Below the pieces are notes generated by a model that was not told where the DNA came from, made no database searches, and worked only from the letters and a program-made list of their open reading frames with translations. Shown here piece after piece: positions 63,128-64,000 of a stretch of 64,000 bases of DNA. Positions within the stretch are counted from its first letter, which is position 1. Every line of letters begins with the position of its first letter. The translations under genes and the position numbers were made by a program. The stretch is from Nipponacmea schrenckii (taxonomy: Eukaryota > Mollusca > Gastropoda > Lottiidae): positions 2,542,001 through 2,606,000 of the forward strand of contig CM060202.1 in NCBI GenBank assembly GCA_030562195.1, given 5' to 3'.

Positions 63128-64000
63128 TCAATAAATCCCTAACTCCCTTTTTGGAGGAGGATACATTTTTTTACCGGACTTGTCATTTTTAGAAAAACTT
63201 TGGCTATTTTTAGCTCTGGACTGTTTATCAGTCCCTTTTGGCTGAATGTCTTTAGATGGTACAATAGAATTACGATCATCAGTAATTGACTTCTCAATTT
63301 GAGGAGTCTGAGTAGCTGATGATGTAGATGCAGTTGTTTCTAGAACAGATGGTAACAAGGCTGGAGAAGCTAATGGTAATCGCTGCAGCCAAGAAACGTC
63401 GGTTTGGAATGTAGTGAGAAACTTTGATGTTTAGGTAGCCTACTTTTTTTTATTTCTGATGGTAAATGCGGTTGGTTGAATAAAAGAATAAAAGTGTTAG
63501 TTGGAATTAATTGGCCGTCACGACGGATGGATATCCTATCAACGTTCGTGACGCCAATATCTTTCAATTCCTCCTTCATTTCCTCAGCTGAACATCCATT
63601 GAGGTCTGGATCTCGAATGACCCCTTTACAGGAGTTCAGTGAGAAATTTTAATTGGAATGTTAGCTAACAAGGAGGATTTTAATAAGAGCTCTGATTGGA
63701 TTTTACGAGAGCATTCAACCAACAAGGACCCACTACGTATTTTTTTTTATTGATTTGGGCTCACTGGCAAGGCTAGTCAAACCTTTAGCAATAGCAAATG
63801 GAGATAATGATGCTAATGCTTTCTCAGGGTCACTACTGTCAATGACAAGAAACCGAGGCCATGACTCGTCTGATTTAGACGTTAATCTTAAGTAAATATT
63901 GAGAACACCGTCGGAGTCAACACTAATTCGTCCGTTTCCTACAAAATTTGTTTCCTAGAATTATTTCTTACAAAATATTGTTTTACGTTTCAAAATTATG
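63128..64000 (-). pseudogene. LINE ORF1 (gag-like) protein
   Basis: N-terminus SWPRFLVIDSSDPEKALAS with SPFAIAKGLTSLASEP (63900-63770), then CKGVIRDPDLNGCSAEEM and EELKDIGVTNVDRISIRRDG (63600-63520), the gag-like module of Jockey/I-type ORF1 proteins, and a Ser/Lys-rich tail ending PPPKRELGIY at 63128. Frameshifts at about 63740 and 63365. The usual zinc knuckles are not visible, probably lost where CSDYH ends at 63370. Confidence 0.7.

Larger units (their letters stand above)
59866..64000 (-). mobile_element. I-type LINE with RNase H, copy 2 (runs off the window)
   Basis: From right to left: ORF1 (about 63940-63128), endonuclease (63021-62379), linker (about 62380-61895), RT from motif B on (61894-61193) and RNase H (about 61104-60109), then a 3' UTR ending in an ATTTC-type short repeat near 59866-59890. 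RNase H after RT places it in the I superfamily in the broad sense. Frameshifts, stops and a large RT deletion make it inactive. Confidence 0.85.

Noticed and set aside
1..64000. tRNA, rRNA, CRISPR or prokaryotic operon signals
   Set aside because: None seen on either strand; repeats lack regular spacers and the coding pattern is that of eukaryotic transposons.

Overview
This window looks like repeat-dense, non-genic DNA from an invertebrate animal, most likely a lophotrochozoan such as a mollusc. The evidence is AT-rich eukaryotic sequence, spliced gene fragments, and the mix of element families: two LINE types, Penelope-like elements (PLEs), Mag-like and second-type Gypsy elements, a Copia tail, hAT and palindromic MITEs, piggyBac, a DDE_Tnp_4 transposase, a Mutator-like domain and an rve-integrase pseudogene. 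No bacterial gene organisation is visible and I recognise no intact host gene. The species assignment is inference.

Layout. 1-16.4 kb: two copies of a block made of a TIR repeat, an unknown ORF and a minus-strand LINE with an L1-like ORF1. The second LINE is split at about 9.08 kb by a tandem array of a 1.15-kb repeat (repeat A). The later units of that array (10.28-12.49 kb) are corrupted, apparently by poor consensus. 16.4-19.8 kb: LINE 5' flank, a 500-N gap, a PLE tail and unannotated sequence. 19.8-28.5 kb: a 4.35-kb unit duplicated head to tail. Each unit holds a hAT MITE, a Mag-like Gypsy fragment and the start of a second Gypsy element. 28.5-35.4 kb: that second Gypsy runs on through gag, protease and RT, and is interrupted inside RT by a 4.74-kb antisense PLE. 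35.4-41.7 kb: a gap, repeat A pieces and AT-rich repeats. 41.7-47.1 kb and 57.3-64 kb: two diverged copies of one block (repeat B with an integrase pseudogene and palindromic MITE, then an RNase H-bearing LINE). The first copy has a second PLE inserted. Between them lie a Mutator-like fragment, a DDE_Tnp_4 pseudogene abutting a piggyBac pseudogene tail to tail, a minisatellite, a gap, a Copia C-terminus and a spliced HECT-domain pseudogene.

The most interesting system is the antisense PLE at 30158-34893. It is nearly complete. ORF1 is a low-complexity Asn/Arg/Gln- and Ser-rich protein ending in an SGNH/GDSL hydrolase-like domain with its catalytic residues in place. ORF1 ends on the canonical -1 slippery heptamer TTTAAAC immediately before its stop codon. 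The RT/GIY-YIG ORF lies in exactly the -1 frame and has no ATG ahead of its conserved N-terminus. A hammerhead-ribozyme-like motif with a palindromic stem III sits at the element's 5' edge. Together these suggest an element that makes an ORF1-RT-endonuclease fusion by ribosomal frameshifting and carries a self-cleaving RNA.

Most other coding regions are broken by stops, frameshifts or deletions and should be read as transposon fossils. Three 500-N gaps (17417-17916, 35390-35889, 52871-53370) are scaffold joins and hold no information.
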